DNA of 64,000 nt, taken from assembly GCA_946965045.2 (NCBI GenBank), contig OX337229.1, positions 1 to 64,000 on the forward strand, read 5' to 3'. Source of the stretch: Epithemia pelagica (lineage: Eukaryota > Bacillariophyta > Bacillariophyceae > Surirellales > Surirellaceae). A program made the translations under genes and the position numbers. This document shows, piece by piece, positions 9,034 to 21,173 of the stretch (positions are counted from its first letter, which is position 1; each line of letters opens with the position of its first letter). Below the pieces are notes generated by a model, which saw only the letters and a list, made by a program, of their open reading frames with translations, was not told where the DNA came from and made no database searches.

Positions 9034-10388
9034 CTAGGATCCTTTTGATATTATGCGTACCTGAATCGTTTCTCCTTGGATCAAGCTTGCTTCTTGCAAG
9101 GTTTGGTTCCGCAAGGAATCCAAATTTCGGGGTGGAAAGGAGGCTGCCGCTCGCAATTCCACGTCCATACCATCGTTGCGGCCATCCAGATAGTGCTCAT
9201 GACAGAGCAGATACAAGACTTGGACTAGTGCACTGTTGGGAAAACGACGGACCAGAACGGGTGACTTTTGGCTGCTGGTCTGGCCCATGAAGCGGAACTG
9301 AATTCGACAAGTGTCGGGAGCTCCGATTATTGGTTCCTCCGGCACTGTCGCATTGGCAAGTTCGGTTTGGCTGCTACTTGTTTGGACCGGTTCTGGTGGT
9401 TGCGAAGACAATTGCATGGCTAATTGCAGTTGCTCTTCTTCGGTCAATCCTTCAATGGCCATATTCATGGAGGAGGAGGAGGAGGATGGCTCTGTCGATT
9501 TGCCATCGAGACGACGCCCTGCGCCCGTGACTTTGGTCCAAGGATCGACTCGAGGTTTGTTCAATGTCGTGGCAGTATTCGGATTGCTGGAGGATTGTAC
9601 GAGTTGCTGTTGCGACGAAAAGGCCTGTAGCGCATTGTTGTGGAACTGTGGAGCCGCCTTGAGCAAATCTGCCATGTTGTGCCAAGTACCTCCTCCTATT
9701 ACAGAAGACGACGACGACGATGGTGTGGGAGGGGGATAGTCTCCAATGTGAGGCGGAGGCAACCACTGCGAGGGGGCGGCCACACAAAAGACGGTATATC
9801 CACCCGTCGCTCCAGGTTGTGCGGCTTGCGACAATTGCGTCCCTAATTCAAAATGGGAAATGGGAACTGGTCGTTCCAAGGTGGAGTTGAAATTGAAAAA
9901 GCGTCCAGCCACTTGCCGAATGGCCAACCAATGATCGGATTTGTGCAACAAAAAAGCCGTCACTTGAGTAAACGGTCTTTCAAAACCGAGTCGGTTAAAT
10001 GAGGCAACCAATCTCCTTGGTCGTGACTCAGTTGGCCGTGATGCTGTTGTTGTTGTTGTTTTATGGCAAAGTATCGATTGAGACACGTCTTGAGTACTTG
10101 AATACTGAAATTACCGCGTTCGTCGACATTGACGGACCCTTCTTGGAGGCGTTGTTGGTATTCTCGCGATTGCATTCCCCCTTCATTGCTGGCTGCCATG
10201 AACTGCAACTCCAGAGCATCCAACTCTTGAGCAATCTGCGCCAATTCGTCCACGGCAAACTGCGATGATTGCACCAAATTGTTCAAGGCATGTTGTCCAC
10301 ACAAGAGAGACTCTTGACGCTCGTGGTAAATCCACACACGAGAAGGATCCACAGAGGTTTCGTTGTTCTTGCTCGATAAGGAGGCCAT
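9034..10388 (-). CDS. Ataxin-3-like Josephin deubiquitinase with UIM and UBX
   Basis: Predicted cysteine protease that removes ubiquitin. The first frame (start 10388) carries the Josephin nucleophile in SLLCGQHALNNL (Cys30) and GNFSIQVL. A second frame carries the catalytic His in SDHWLAIR (His codon 9931-9933) and Asn in FFNFNS. A ubiquitin-interacting motif, LTEEEQLQLAMQLS, follows near 9413-9455. The C-terminal 90 residues look like a UBX domain, from CRIQFRF to the QTLQEASLIQGETIQVR end. The first frame stops at 9960 and the second opens at 10086, so a one-base frame change falls between them, just after a (CAA)n run. It may be an unrecognised short intron, an indel in the assembly, or a true lesion. 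The gene is divergent from the FCP gene, 421 bp apart. Confidence 0.8.
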
Positions 10389-10809
10389 TTGGTTGCGCTC
10401 TAATCTTCAATGGCTTCTGTTTGAAGCAATGAGGAGAATGGTTATCTCCGACGGCCACTTTGGTCGTAATGGGTTTTGTTTCTCGTTCTTCGGCTCCCTT
10501 CTTGGATGGTCCTTTTGTCGCTTGTGTCATTTTTTCCGGTTGGTTTCTCGCGACCGACCGACACAGCGCAACCGCGACTTCATGCCGTCATCCACCTGCC
10601 CTCTGCGTGGACCACAAAGTCGGACATTCGACAGACATTTATCTACAGATGCTATAGTAGCGCGCCTCTTGGCACGACAGATGCTGCACCGTGTTTGTGG
10701 CAACAAAGATACGCTTTCAAGTTTGGTGCGGCAGAATCTTTGGGAATTCAAGAGAAAGGCTGTGTCAACCATCGCACTTTCCCGAGTCTGACTAAAACAA
10801 AAGAACACC
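10389..10809. promoter_or_regulatory. Shared divergent promoter region
   Basis: This 421 bp lies between the start codons of the Josephin gene (minus) and the FCP gene (plus), so it must hold both promoters and 5' UTRs. By eye I cannot identify a convincing TATA box or named motif. Its assignment rests on position only. Confidence 0.5.
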
Positions 10810-11524
10810 ATGAAGTCCTTTGTCGCCGCCCTCCTCGTTGCCTCCGCTTCGGCCTTTGCCCCTCAACAACAAAAGGTTGCCTCCACCACCAGTTTGGCTG
10901 CCTTTGAATCCGAATTGGGAGTCCAGGCTCCTGTAAGTGCATTCCGCTTGGAATGGAAACCGGCCGTCTTTGCTAAACGGAAGACAGCAGTTTGCTGAAT
11001 CTTTGGAATATCTGCTCTGACATCTGTCTCTTGTCGGTTCGCGATCACTACAGCTTGGTTTCTACGATCCTTTGGGTTTGTTGAACAATGCTAGCCCCGC
11101 CCGTTTCGAACGTCTTCGGGAAGTCGAACTCAAGCACGGCCGCATCTCCATGTTGGCCGTTGTTGGTTACTTGGTCACTGCCGCCGGAATCCGTTTGCCC
11201 GGTGACATTGACTTCTCCGGCACATCCTTTGCCGATATCCCCAGCGGATTTGGTGCCTTGTCCGCTGTCCCCAAGGAAGGCTGGGGCCAAATCGTTGGTT
11301 TTGTCTTCTTTTTGGAAATGATTATGCGTGACATCAATGGAGATGCCGAATTCATTGGCGACTTCCGTAACGGTGCCATCGACTACGGCTGGGACACCTT
11401 TGATGAAGCCACCAAGCTCAAGAAGCGTGCCATTGAATTGAACCAAGGCCGAGCTGCCATGATGGGAATCTTGGCCCTTATGGTCCACGAACAATTGGGC
11501 GTTCCTCTCATCCCCTCCCTCTAA
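10810..11524 (+). CDS. Lhcf: Fucoxanthin chlorophyll a/c-binding protein (Lhcf type)
   Basis: Thylakoid light-harvesting antenna protein that binds chlorophyll a, c and fucoxanthin. Two exons, 10810-10932 and 11054-11524, are separated by a 121 bp phase-0 intron (GTAAGT...CTACAG), giving 197 residues, the usual Lhcf size. The N-terminus is a bipartite plastid presequence with ASAFAP at residues 13-18. The mature part has the first pigment-binding helix, with RLREVELKHGRISMLAVVGY, and the third helix, with AIELNQGRAAMMGILAL. The Glu and Arg of these two helices are the conserved chlorophyll and inter-helix charge-pair residues. The frame is intact and codon use is biased, consistent with high expression. 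Confidence 0.95.
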
Positions 11525-12116
11525 ATACCATATCCGTCCAGTTGCAAGTCTGAACAGGTATCACCTTTACAAATCATGATTGATTTTTAAAATATTTATG
11601 TTTACCTTATGTAACGAATCTTTGTGCATTCCGATCGATAGAACAGAAACGAGGCGGATGGAGTGCATGCGTCCAAGTTGCAGCTCATAACTGACTCCAA
11701 AACGAGAACCTCTTGATCGGAACCGCAGCCGGGTAGTATGTTCCTAGAGATGTGAAGCCGAGGACTATGCATAACCAACCAGGAAACTAAAAGAGCCATG
11801 GCTATATACGAATGAACCCCTTCTTGTCTAAAGAAACTCACTCCTGTTCTGCCCGTGAGCACTAGATACAACTTATGAAATGCCAATGCGTTCTGGTGGA
11901 CGGTTCCATCGTGATATTGGGCACATGCGTGGTTCACCACTCTCAGAACCACCGAACCACCATGTCCATCTCTCGAGGTAGACAATACAATACATTCGTT
12001 CCAGTCAAACACATCAAACAAGAGTTACCGACCCCTCCCAGTCCACGACCCCCTCCCCATGAAAATGACATATAGACGATCTATCTATCCATGTATACCA
12101 CGCAAACCGGACAGCA
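11525..12116. other. 3' flanks between FCP and beta-helix genes
   Basis: Convergent intergenic region with AT-rich sequence after the FCP stop. No gene is supported. Confidence 0.6.
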
Positions 12117-13425
12117 TTACCACTGCATCCAAATCGACTCCGGAAACACAAACCCCAACGTCGACAACAGGAGGAACCCCACCAGCCAACGTCCACCGTG
12201 GATTGTCCATGCACTGGCGGCATCCGAGGTCAAAGCTTTTTCGTTCGGATCCTTGATACGATAGGTTTCGTTGGGAACATAGCCTGTACTGAGACACATG
12301 GATTCCGTTGCATTGATGCACTGGAGGCCAGAGCGAGAATCGGGTTCCACGAGAGCACTAGTCGCAATCAGGGTACAAGATAATTGCCGTTCCTGAGCCG
12401 AATATTGAATGGCGCCCTCCTCTTCTGGGTCTCGTCCAAACAAGACCGGGTCTTCGACCACAGGATGTGGCCATTCGGCAAAGTTTTGGGAGGAAGTGAC
12501 GGTAGTGTTCTCAAAGGCTTCAATGTACGACCATCCGATAAAGGTATTGTCGTAAAAACACGTATTTCGAACGTCGAGAGTCCCTCCTTTCATCTTGACA
12601 GCAAATCCGCGAGGACTGGAAAAGGTTCCAGGAAAGTGATTGTTTCGAAACACGACATTGTCCAAGATCAAGTGATGATACTCATTTACGCACCGAATAA
12701 TACCTTCAAATTCAAAGCCCCCTTGACCTATGGTATGGACAATGTTTTCAAAGGTGACATTTCGGAATGTCATGGTGAGCAAATCGAGGCCATCGGACCC
12801 AGCTAGGGGATCAAAGCCTCCCAAGACAGTGCCCGAAGCACGATTATCCTGTTGGTCGGTTTGGGTTCCACGAATACGAGTGAGCAAAGTCCTGAATTGG
12901 GCAAAAAGAAAAGGAATCTGATTTCGAACTTACTTTAAAAATACAATCGGTAAAGGTAATATCTCCCACACCGGCTCCAAAGAAACTTGCTAGTTGCGCA
13001 TCTCCAAAGGTCAATCCTTTGATTTCTACTTCTGAAAGACGAAGGTAGGGAAGCCCACCAAACTTTCCCAAGACGAGACTGTAAGAAGCGCCCTTGACAA
13101 GGCAATTGTTGCTCGACTTGCCATCCTGTCCACATTGCAAGGTCATGCGCGATTTCACCGTCAAGAACTTGTCTACATCACCGTCAAAGACAGTATTCGG
13201 ACACAGAACAAAGACGCGACGAAACGCAAAGTCGGCCGGATCGCTCTTTAGCTCTTCAAAGATTTCGGTTCCATTGCTCCAGCATGGAGGATCCGTGGGG
13301 GAAGGAGCAGGAGGATCGTTTGCATCCACAACGCGGCTCGAACAGAGCACCGCGAGTGCTGTTGCTGCAATCATCAGACTACTTTTCCTCAACAGGCTCA
13401 TCATCGTTCCAAACTGGCGATTCAA
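12117..13425 (-). CDS. Secreted or membrane-anchored right-handed beta-helix-like protein
   Basis: Two exons, 12934-13425 and 12117-12848, are joined across an 85 bp phase-0 intron (GTAAGT...CAACAG), giving about 407 residues. The acceptor was chosen because it alone keeps the downstream frame open. An N-terminal signal peptide (hydrophobic IAATALAVLC) is followed by repeating short strand-like units such as LRLSEVEIKGLTF, ITFTDCIF, MTFRNVTFENI, LILDNVVFRNN and LDVRNTCFYDN. This ladder is typical of pectate-lyase-like parallel beta-helices. Several NxT/S sites support passage through the secretory pathway. The C-terminus ends in a hydrophobic segment (WLVGFLLLSTLGFVF), either a membrane anchor or a GPI signal. 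No catalytic residues are recognisable; a cell-surface or frustule-associated role is only a guess. Confidence 0.8.
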
Positions 13426-13831
13426 TTCAATATCTTGCGTTGTTTTGAGAAACTGGTGGTGGTGGTGGATGTCGTTGTTCGTTTTATGTTGGCCTGTGGA
13501 GTGTCGTTGTCGTCATGAATGATGATTGGTCGAACAGATCGTTCTTCCAAGGAGAGAGCTAGTGAAGAGGGAACCCGGAAATGGATGAGCCTCGGTCATC
13601 GCGAAATACTCCCAATCGATTTTGGATTATGGTCCCGCCGAAAAATAATAGCCCTTTTGGGAACGGCTTTCAAATTCCAGCGAGACGACATAAATGAATT
13701 TTCGACAATAAGTGACCTTATACAGTAGACGGGAGATAGGTAGTGGTTTATCGAACCGGCAAAAGAGGATTTCTTCAAACTTTTGGTCCCGAGATCACGG
13801 GAGATCGTCCAATCAGCAATCCACATGTACA
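13426..13831. other. Intergenic, upstream of the zinc-ribbon duplicate
   Basis: Contains GGT/GTT-rich sequence near 13455 next to the beta-helix gene start. No coding sequence is supported. It does not encode the missing end of the PI4-kinase in any frame I could read. Confidence 0.55.
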
Positions 13832-15050
13832 CTGTAGTTTCCCCAAAGAGCCCGAGCCGACTACAACGCGACAACCATGGACGGATCGCCGGACCGGCAT
13901 CCTCATCACCCCTCCTATTACCGGAATAAAGATAGCCATCCCTATTCTCGCAGTCAGCCAGGTGCAAGATGGGAAGAAACACCGACAGGAATGCCTCCTC
14001 CCTATCATCCTCATGAGCATCCCCCATCTTCTAATGTTGTTTCTTACGATCCCTCGTACGACACCTTACTGGCTGAAAAGCATGCCGCCTATGGACCACA
14101 CAGCGATCCTTTACAACCACCATCATCATCATCAAGCTCCAAGGGAGGTGGAAAAGACGAAACCATGGTGGAACTGGGACCGGGCATGTTTGCTCGATTG
14201 CGAGGAGCCAACGAGACGTGGAAATGCATTGAGAACGATTTTCATGTTCCTGTGGTTTGCTATGCCTGCTCATTGGACCTGTGTTGCATTCAAGATGCCT
14301 CCTATGTTCTCTGCCCTAGCTGCCGGACTGTCAGTCCAGTAGAACAAGTCGGATCAGGACACTTTGCAGTGGATCACCGGCCCGGCTCGAACGATGGAGG
14401 CGTTGGGTTGGGCTTTACCTTTGATGATTTGATCAAGTGGCAGGGAGAAATCGTGCGAAGGCGAAGAGCGGCAGCGGAACAACGAAAATTGCAAGAACAA
14501 CCGCAACATCAGCCACATCTTCCCGAATATCGGGTGCATCCCTCCCACTATCATCATCATCGCTCACTGCAACCACCTCCACCCTACCATCATCCAAACC
14601 ATTCATCGTGTGGATCTCCACCACCGCCTGAATCACATCCAGATTCTCGATATTTTTATTGAGTTTGGAAACAACAAACCTTTTTCAAGCGTATGACTAC
14701 TACAAGCCTATATTGCCTCAAACTACATACAAAACCTTTTCTACTCTTCCTTTCTCTCTACTACAATCGACCACTTCTTTTCTTTGGAACAGCATTGGGG
14801 CCTCTGCCATCCAATCAACAAGATGGTACGAGAAAGGAGATTCCACAGTCTTATAGACTTTAAACTAAAACACATTGCTCCACCATGGTCTATTCCTCTC
14901 GCTCGCCTATCTAGTCATGTTTTTCCGGCCTTCTCGTTTGTCCTATGGGGCTGTTGTAGCAAGCATCGAACGTCAGACCTGTCAGCAGTCGCAGCTCGAG
15001 AACCACTTTCTGGTAGGGGAGCTGCGAGACCTCTCGTATGCCTCGGGGCC
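13832..15050 (+). repeat. Segmental duplication, copy A
   Basis: A block of about 1.22 kb starting at GTAGTTTCCCCAAAGAGCCC is nearly identical to 34765-35990. It contains the zinc-ribbon gene plus about 390 bp of 3' flank. The homology ends within GGGGC at about 15050, where the truncated PI4-kinase sequence begins. Differences from copy B are sparse substitutions and small indels. Confidence 0.9.
13877..14662 (+). CDS. Zinc-ribbon-like protein, family member A
   Basis: A 261-residue protein of a family I do not recognise by name. The N-terminal 95 residues are His/Pro/Tyr-rich and disordered. The conserved core (about 98-190) starts VELGPGMFARLRGANETW and has four cysteines in two CxxC pairs (128/131 and 146/149), likely a zinc ribbon, with extra cysteines at 117 and 136-137. 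After it come GGVGLGFTFDDLIKWQ and a basic, probably helical stretch. The C-terminus is His/Pro-rich with low-complexity repeats. The ATG lies in CAACCATGG, a good context, and the frame is intact. It is nearly identical to the gene at 34809 and clearly related to the one at 37561. Location and function are unknown. Confidence 0.8.
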   Translation: MDGSPDRHPHHPSYYRNKDSHPYSRSQPGARWEETPTGMPPPYHPHEHPPSSNVVSYDPSYDTLLAEKHAAYGPHSDPLQPPSSSSSSKGGGKDETMVELGPGMFARLRGANETWKCIENDFHVPVVCYACSLDLCCIQDASYVLCPSCRTVSPVEQVGSGHFAVDHRPGSNDGGVGLGFTFDDLIKWQGEIVRRRRAAAEQRKLQEQPQHQPHLPEYRVHPSHYHHHRSLQPPPPYHHPNHSSCGSPPPPESHPDSRYFY

Positions 15051-18000
15051 GATTCTAAGCCGGCATTCTTGCCCGGGGAGGACAAGAAAAAAAAGCCAAA
15101 GTCAATGTGAATCACGTGTCCGCGACTATCAATCAAAATGTTGCCATTGTGTCGATCCTTGAGTTGCAACAAGAAACACACCATGGAATAGGCGGCCAGA
15201 CTCTCCACAAAATTGGCCTTGGCATCGGACAACTCTTCCGTTCCTTCGCCGTAATGATCCATGAAAAAGTTACGTAGATTGGTAAAGTTGGGATCATTCC
15301 GTTTCAACGAATCAATGCTAATGGTATCGGGAATGGCCTCAATGAGTCCGGCTCGATCGGTCAAGGCAATGATTTCGTAGGGACACAGCCACACGGGCAC
15401 TTTTTCCCGGGCCAAAATGGACGCCATGCGATAAATGAGTTGGGAGGCCAATTCTTCTTGTCTCAAGTCGTCATTGGCCTTGATGAGAATGGGAGCCAAT
15501 CGCCATCCGGGATGAGATCCATAGGCCGAAGTTTGTCGGATGCGTTCTTGCTTCACGTGCCAACTTTCCCGAAAGACCACGGGAGGAGGTTTCAAGGATG
15601 CGGCGGCCGCGGCAGCGGCAGCCGCTACACTTGTCGTCGTCGTCGTCGTCGTCGTTGTCTCGAGTCCTCCCATTACAACACTGGTCGACGACGACAAGGA
15701 TGCGTCTCCACCACCACCACCATGGCGGCGGCTCTTGTCATTGTCATCCCCCGATCCATAGGGAAGGGCAATGCCATTGCCAGCACTTTTTCGACGTTTG
15801 TGACTGCTGTGACCATCCAGTTTGCTGGATCGGTGTCGAAGAGTCGTAGTATTACTGCTGCTGGTGGAACTGGCCGGAGATGCCGAAGGGGCACGTTTGC
15901 GGGGCGTCGCCGATCCCATGGCTGGCGAAGACCATTGTCCCATGGGTGGCGGGGGTGGTGGAGGAGGAGGCGGAGCCAATCGATCTCCACCACCATTGTG
16001 GTGGTTATTACTTCTGGCATTGTCGAGCGACGAGCGTGGATCGAGGGACTGGGGAGTCCCATTGATTACTCCAAGGCCAACGTTGTACTCCTGGTCGAGA
16101 CCAACACCACCACCAACACCAATATCCTCGTCATGGTTGGTGTCGTCTGGCAGATCGTCGTCCTCATCATTCATGGTCGATGCGGTTCCTTGGTTTTGCG
16201 TTAAACTCTGCAATTCTTCATTGACGGCATGATCGCGATCCCTCAAATCATTGAATCGTTCTTGCATGGTCGTTTTGACTCGATCCATGGTCCCCTTCAT
16301 GGTTTCTCCGACCCGATTGATGAGGGGTACCAGACGAAGTGGGTTTCGAGGACGATGCCTCCAGTCCAGGACCACTTCTGCTTCGGACATGTGATGATGA
16401 TGATGATTGTGAGAAGGAAGGTGCGGGGAGGATGCCGAGGTCGATCGTAATGGAGGAGGGAACAAGGATGACGCCGTCGCAGCCGAATAGTCCATGAGAG
16501 TACTCGTATTGGGACTCGGATACTTGGTTCTTGCTGTCCCGGTTGTTGTGGTTGTAGTTGTTGTACCACCATCTCCTGTTGCTGCTGCTTCGTCGGCAGT
16601 CCTCCTCGCACCGTGATTTGGATCCGAGGAGGAGACCATGTGTCGTAAAGAGCCTGGATTGGACAAGATTGCTTCGGCGGTCCAGGAGGGTCTCCCACTG
16701 CCACTGCCACTATCGGTTCGTTCCGACAGGGAAAACCGTTAGGGAAAATCCAACAAACTCCACGAAGACGACGTTTCGGTTGTGGTTCCATCGGGTGTCG
16801 AAGGAGATGTCATGCCAGCACCACAACCACCATTGGCTATTGTATTAGGTCCATTACCAGTAGTACTGTTGTTCCCAATGCTTGTAGTATCTTGTGTGGG
16901 CCAATGCACGACTTCCAAGGCCACGATACAGGGAACTCGTTCCTTGGTGGAAATGGGGATACATTCGGGGACGGCGACGCGCCAGACCCGTCCCAAGGAT
17001 GAATGCCCGGGGACATAGACGGCATTGTCGGGCAACAATTCACATTCCAATTGTCGTAGCAAATTGTGCAATTCGTCCTTGCGGGTTTCGCGGGGTACGG
17101 TAAAGAGTACCTCGGCAATGTAAATGAGAGCGTCCAAGAATTGCGGCGTCTTGTCAAATTGTTCCGTCGAATCGCCTGATCCCGACGCCGTGGACTGGTC
17201 TGTCGTAATAGTGGTTGAACGAGTCCGGGGTCGAAAGCCCCACGCCGGTGGTGCCGTCATGTTTTCCAAATGACGTTGGGAGGGCCGTCCCGTCATGGGA
17301 TCCATGGGAATGGCACCCCGTTCGACCAAGTGTCTCGTCCCAAACGACGTTTTAGCAGAAGAAGAAGACGTTGTCGAGGAGGACCAGGACGACAGTGTAG
17401 TATTGTGGTGGTTGTGAAATTCCAAACTGCACGCAGCCGATTCTCCACATTCCTTGACCCGTAACATGAGACGTTCAATCATGGCTCGTTCTTGGGGCAT
17501 GAACTTGTCATTGTCCGCGGCGGCAGCCGCAGCCGCAGTCGTCGCGGTGGCATCCCCGGAAGGTCGGCACAGCGACGCGACAATGGAATCCACAGTCGTG
17601 GAAGTGGTATTCGTTGTTGGTCGTCGTTCCGACACGGCCGGTTGATCCAGATACATACTACTACTTTCGAGTTCGGCGGCGGAATCGAGGGCACTCAATT
17701 GCGATTCGGAATTTTCTCGCGACATGCTCAAAAAGGTTTGCGGTCCTCCACTACTGCCACTGGCGCCACCACCGCCACTACTGGGCACTTCGAGACACCA
17801 GGCCCGCAAAAACCAATAACACTTGTGGGCAAACCGAATATTGGTGCGACACTGATGCAATATCCAGTCTTCCAATCGTTCGGACGACGTTGTGGCTCCA
17901 TGCAACAAAAAGGACAAGAGAGTTGCGGTACCAAAAAGGTGAGGGATTGTCCCTCATCCCATTCAAAGGCGGCCGATAAAAAGCCATTGTCAAAGACATC

Positions 18001-18251
18001 TTCTTGTTCGGCAAACAATTGGAGCAAGACTCGAAAGGGATTGTGAGGATGATTGTGGTGATGCGAATAATGATGGTTGTTGTGGTTGTTCCACAGGGAT
18101 CGCGAGGGAGCCGGGGACGACGACGACGTCGCGGCGGCAGCGCCCGAGATGGATGCCGAATCGGGCATGCGATGACGCGCAAAGTCATCCAACCGTTTGG
18201 ACCATTCTTGCTTGGCACGACGCAACCGACCTTGTACATCCACCAAGAATT
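14915..18251 (-). pseudogene. PI4-kinase III-beta-like gene, 3' truncated and lesioned
   Basis: Related to phosphatidylinositol 4-kinases of the type III beta class. A lipid-kinase-unique region appears around 17800-17960 (SLTFLVPQL, then FLLHGATTSSERL). The catalytic domain covers about 15050-15580, with ILIKANDDLRQE, KDRHNGNIL (catalytic loop) and HIDFGF (metal-binding). The domain stops in the activation loop at SSPGKNAGLESAP. From about 15050 the frame runs into antisense sequence of the duplicated zinc-ribbon block, so the C-lobe is lost. Two more lesions: a 2-nt frame change at about 17915-17925 inside the conserved region, and an in-frame TAA at 16739-16741. The TAA could lie in an 87 bp intron with a GTTTGT donor. 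Upstream, an intron at 18252-18423 (GTACGA...ATAATAG) may join it to the exons before it. Confidence 0.8.
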
Positions 18252-18423
18252 CTATTATAACAGACGTCGTCCACGGCAAAACAGAAGAGGATAAACGAAA
18301 AGAAATCAAAACGCAAGGGCCACCACAACAAACGAGAAACACGCATGAATGGTATACGTGAGAAGGTTTGTTTCTTCCAACAACCCACAAAAGTCATACA
18401 CAATTGTTGGGAATGTCTCGTAC

Positions 18424-19510
18424 CATTGACGGCATGTACCAAGGCCGGTTCTTCCTCCTCATTGTCACTGCCATCGTCCCATTCCTCGTCGTCGTCATGG
18501 TCGTCGGACAAGGAAGGATCCCACGCACGTCCCGTTTCGGGGTCGCTTCCGGCTGCGGCTTGTCGTTGGCGTCGTCGTTGCAGTACTTGTTCGTGTCGTT
18601 TCCGTCGACTGCGCAGGGCAAAGTAGACCGATTGGGGTTGTCGTGGTCGTTGATGTTTGGGATGCATGTCCCGCCACGAGGGTGCGGTACTCGTGACATG
18701 ATTCAAGACCAAGACATGACCAGCAGTGGAGAGGGCCGAAAAGACGAGCATCCACCACACTCGTCGCAGGGCATGCAAATGCTGCAACAAGAGACGATGT
18801 GAATGATCAAGAGAATGAGACGACGAATGCCACTCCTCCAGTGGGGATTGTTGAAAAAACAAGGATCGAACCGTCAATAGGGTTGTGGCGTTGTGAGAAT
18901 CGCCATTGTCATTCGTGTCGTGATGGTGGTTCTTGTTGTTGGACGACGTCCCGAACGAAGATACGAGTTCGAGGGGTAAAATGGATTCGGGGATTGTGGA
19001 TTGAGCAAGAGCAATCCCATCATGTGAATGGTCACCAAGATGGCCGTCATGCCATACAAGGCTTGATAGAGTTTGGGAAAGCGGACGGCCGTGCCCGTAT
19101 AGGAATGAAACAAGAAGGGACCCACCAAGGCGGCCATGCGACACACGGCCAGGGGGACCAAGTAATAATTGCCCACCCAAAACTAAACTACAATAGAATA
19201 CGAGAGAATCCGAAACAAGTAAGAACAAGAACAACAACAACAGTATCATGGCAACAACAAGCATGCAAGGAAATCAAAAATACACACACAGCATGAGATG
19301 GGTGCGCATGGAGTTTGTCTGTTTGGTTGCTGACGCGTGTGAGCGCTTCACGACGGTCCTTTGTTTTTTTTTGCTGGTTTGCGTACCTTGTGTGGTGGTC
19401 GAGTCCGGATTCGACTCGTCATGGTCGTCTTGGTGACGCCCCATTCGATGCAAGGAAAGGACGGCTCCATCGCAGACCAAGGCAATCACGGCTGGAATTA
19501 AAAAGGCCAT
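18424..19510 (-). CDS. Unresolved membrane protein, or 5' exons of the kinase locus
   Basis: A first exon starting at 19510 (MAFLIPAVIALVCDGAVLSL) ends at a plausible donor GTACGC (19381-19386). The next block has two frames. One (19176 to about 18950) reads as two membrane helices, with NYYLVPLAVCRMAALVGPF and YGMTAILVTIHMMGLLLL, and has local-style codons. The other (to 18424) gives a third hydrophobic segment (RRVWWMLVFSALSTAGHVLV) and an acidic tail. I could not find splice sites that join all three in phase, so introns are missed or the gene is broken. The acidic tail splices in phase onto the PI4-kinase exon at 18251, so this may be the 5' part of the same transcription unit. I do not recognise the family. 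Confidence 0.35.
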
Positions 19511-20846
<1,336 letters not shown>

Positions 20847-21115
20847 TCCTCCGTTTCGTCCTACACAATCGAATCCAATGATGTGGCTACTCCCTCATCA
20901 TGTCCGGTCACTCTCGCACGTTCTACCTAGTAGTGCCAAAGTACGTAGTGGTACTCGTGGTCGAGCTACCTACCTGTACGAGTCAAACGAATCTTGTGGT
21001 GGTTGGTGGTGGTTCCAGCTGGAGGAGGAGGATGATTCTTTTGTTTGTTGGGGGTAGTAGTCGTAGTTTGCCTCTTGGCCTTACCGCGAATGGGTGGCAC
21101 CGACTGGGCCGTCTC

Positions 21116-21140
21116 GAGTGTGAGTGTGAGTGTGAGTGTG

Positions 21141-21173
<33 letters not shown>
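21116..21173. repeat. (GAGTGT)n followed by (GT)n
   Basis: A compound microsatellite begins with about six GAGTGT-type units and ends with a pure GT tract. It lies about 270 bp after the large GT array and is probably of related origin. Confidence 0.9.

Noticed and set aside
15440-16204. Plus-strand frame opposite the kinase
   Set aside because: It consists of Arg/Gly/Ser low-complexity sequence opposite recognisable PI4-kinase motifs on the minus strand.
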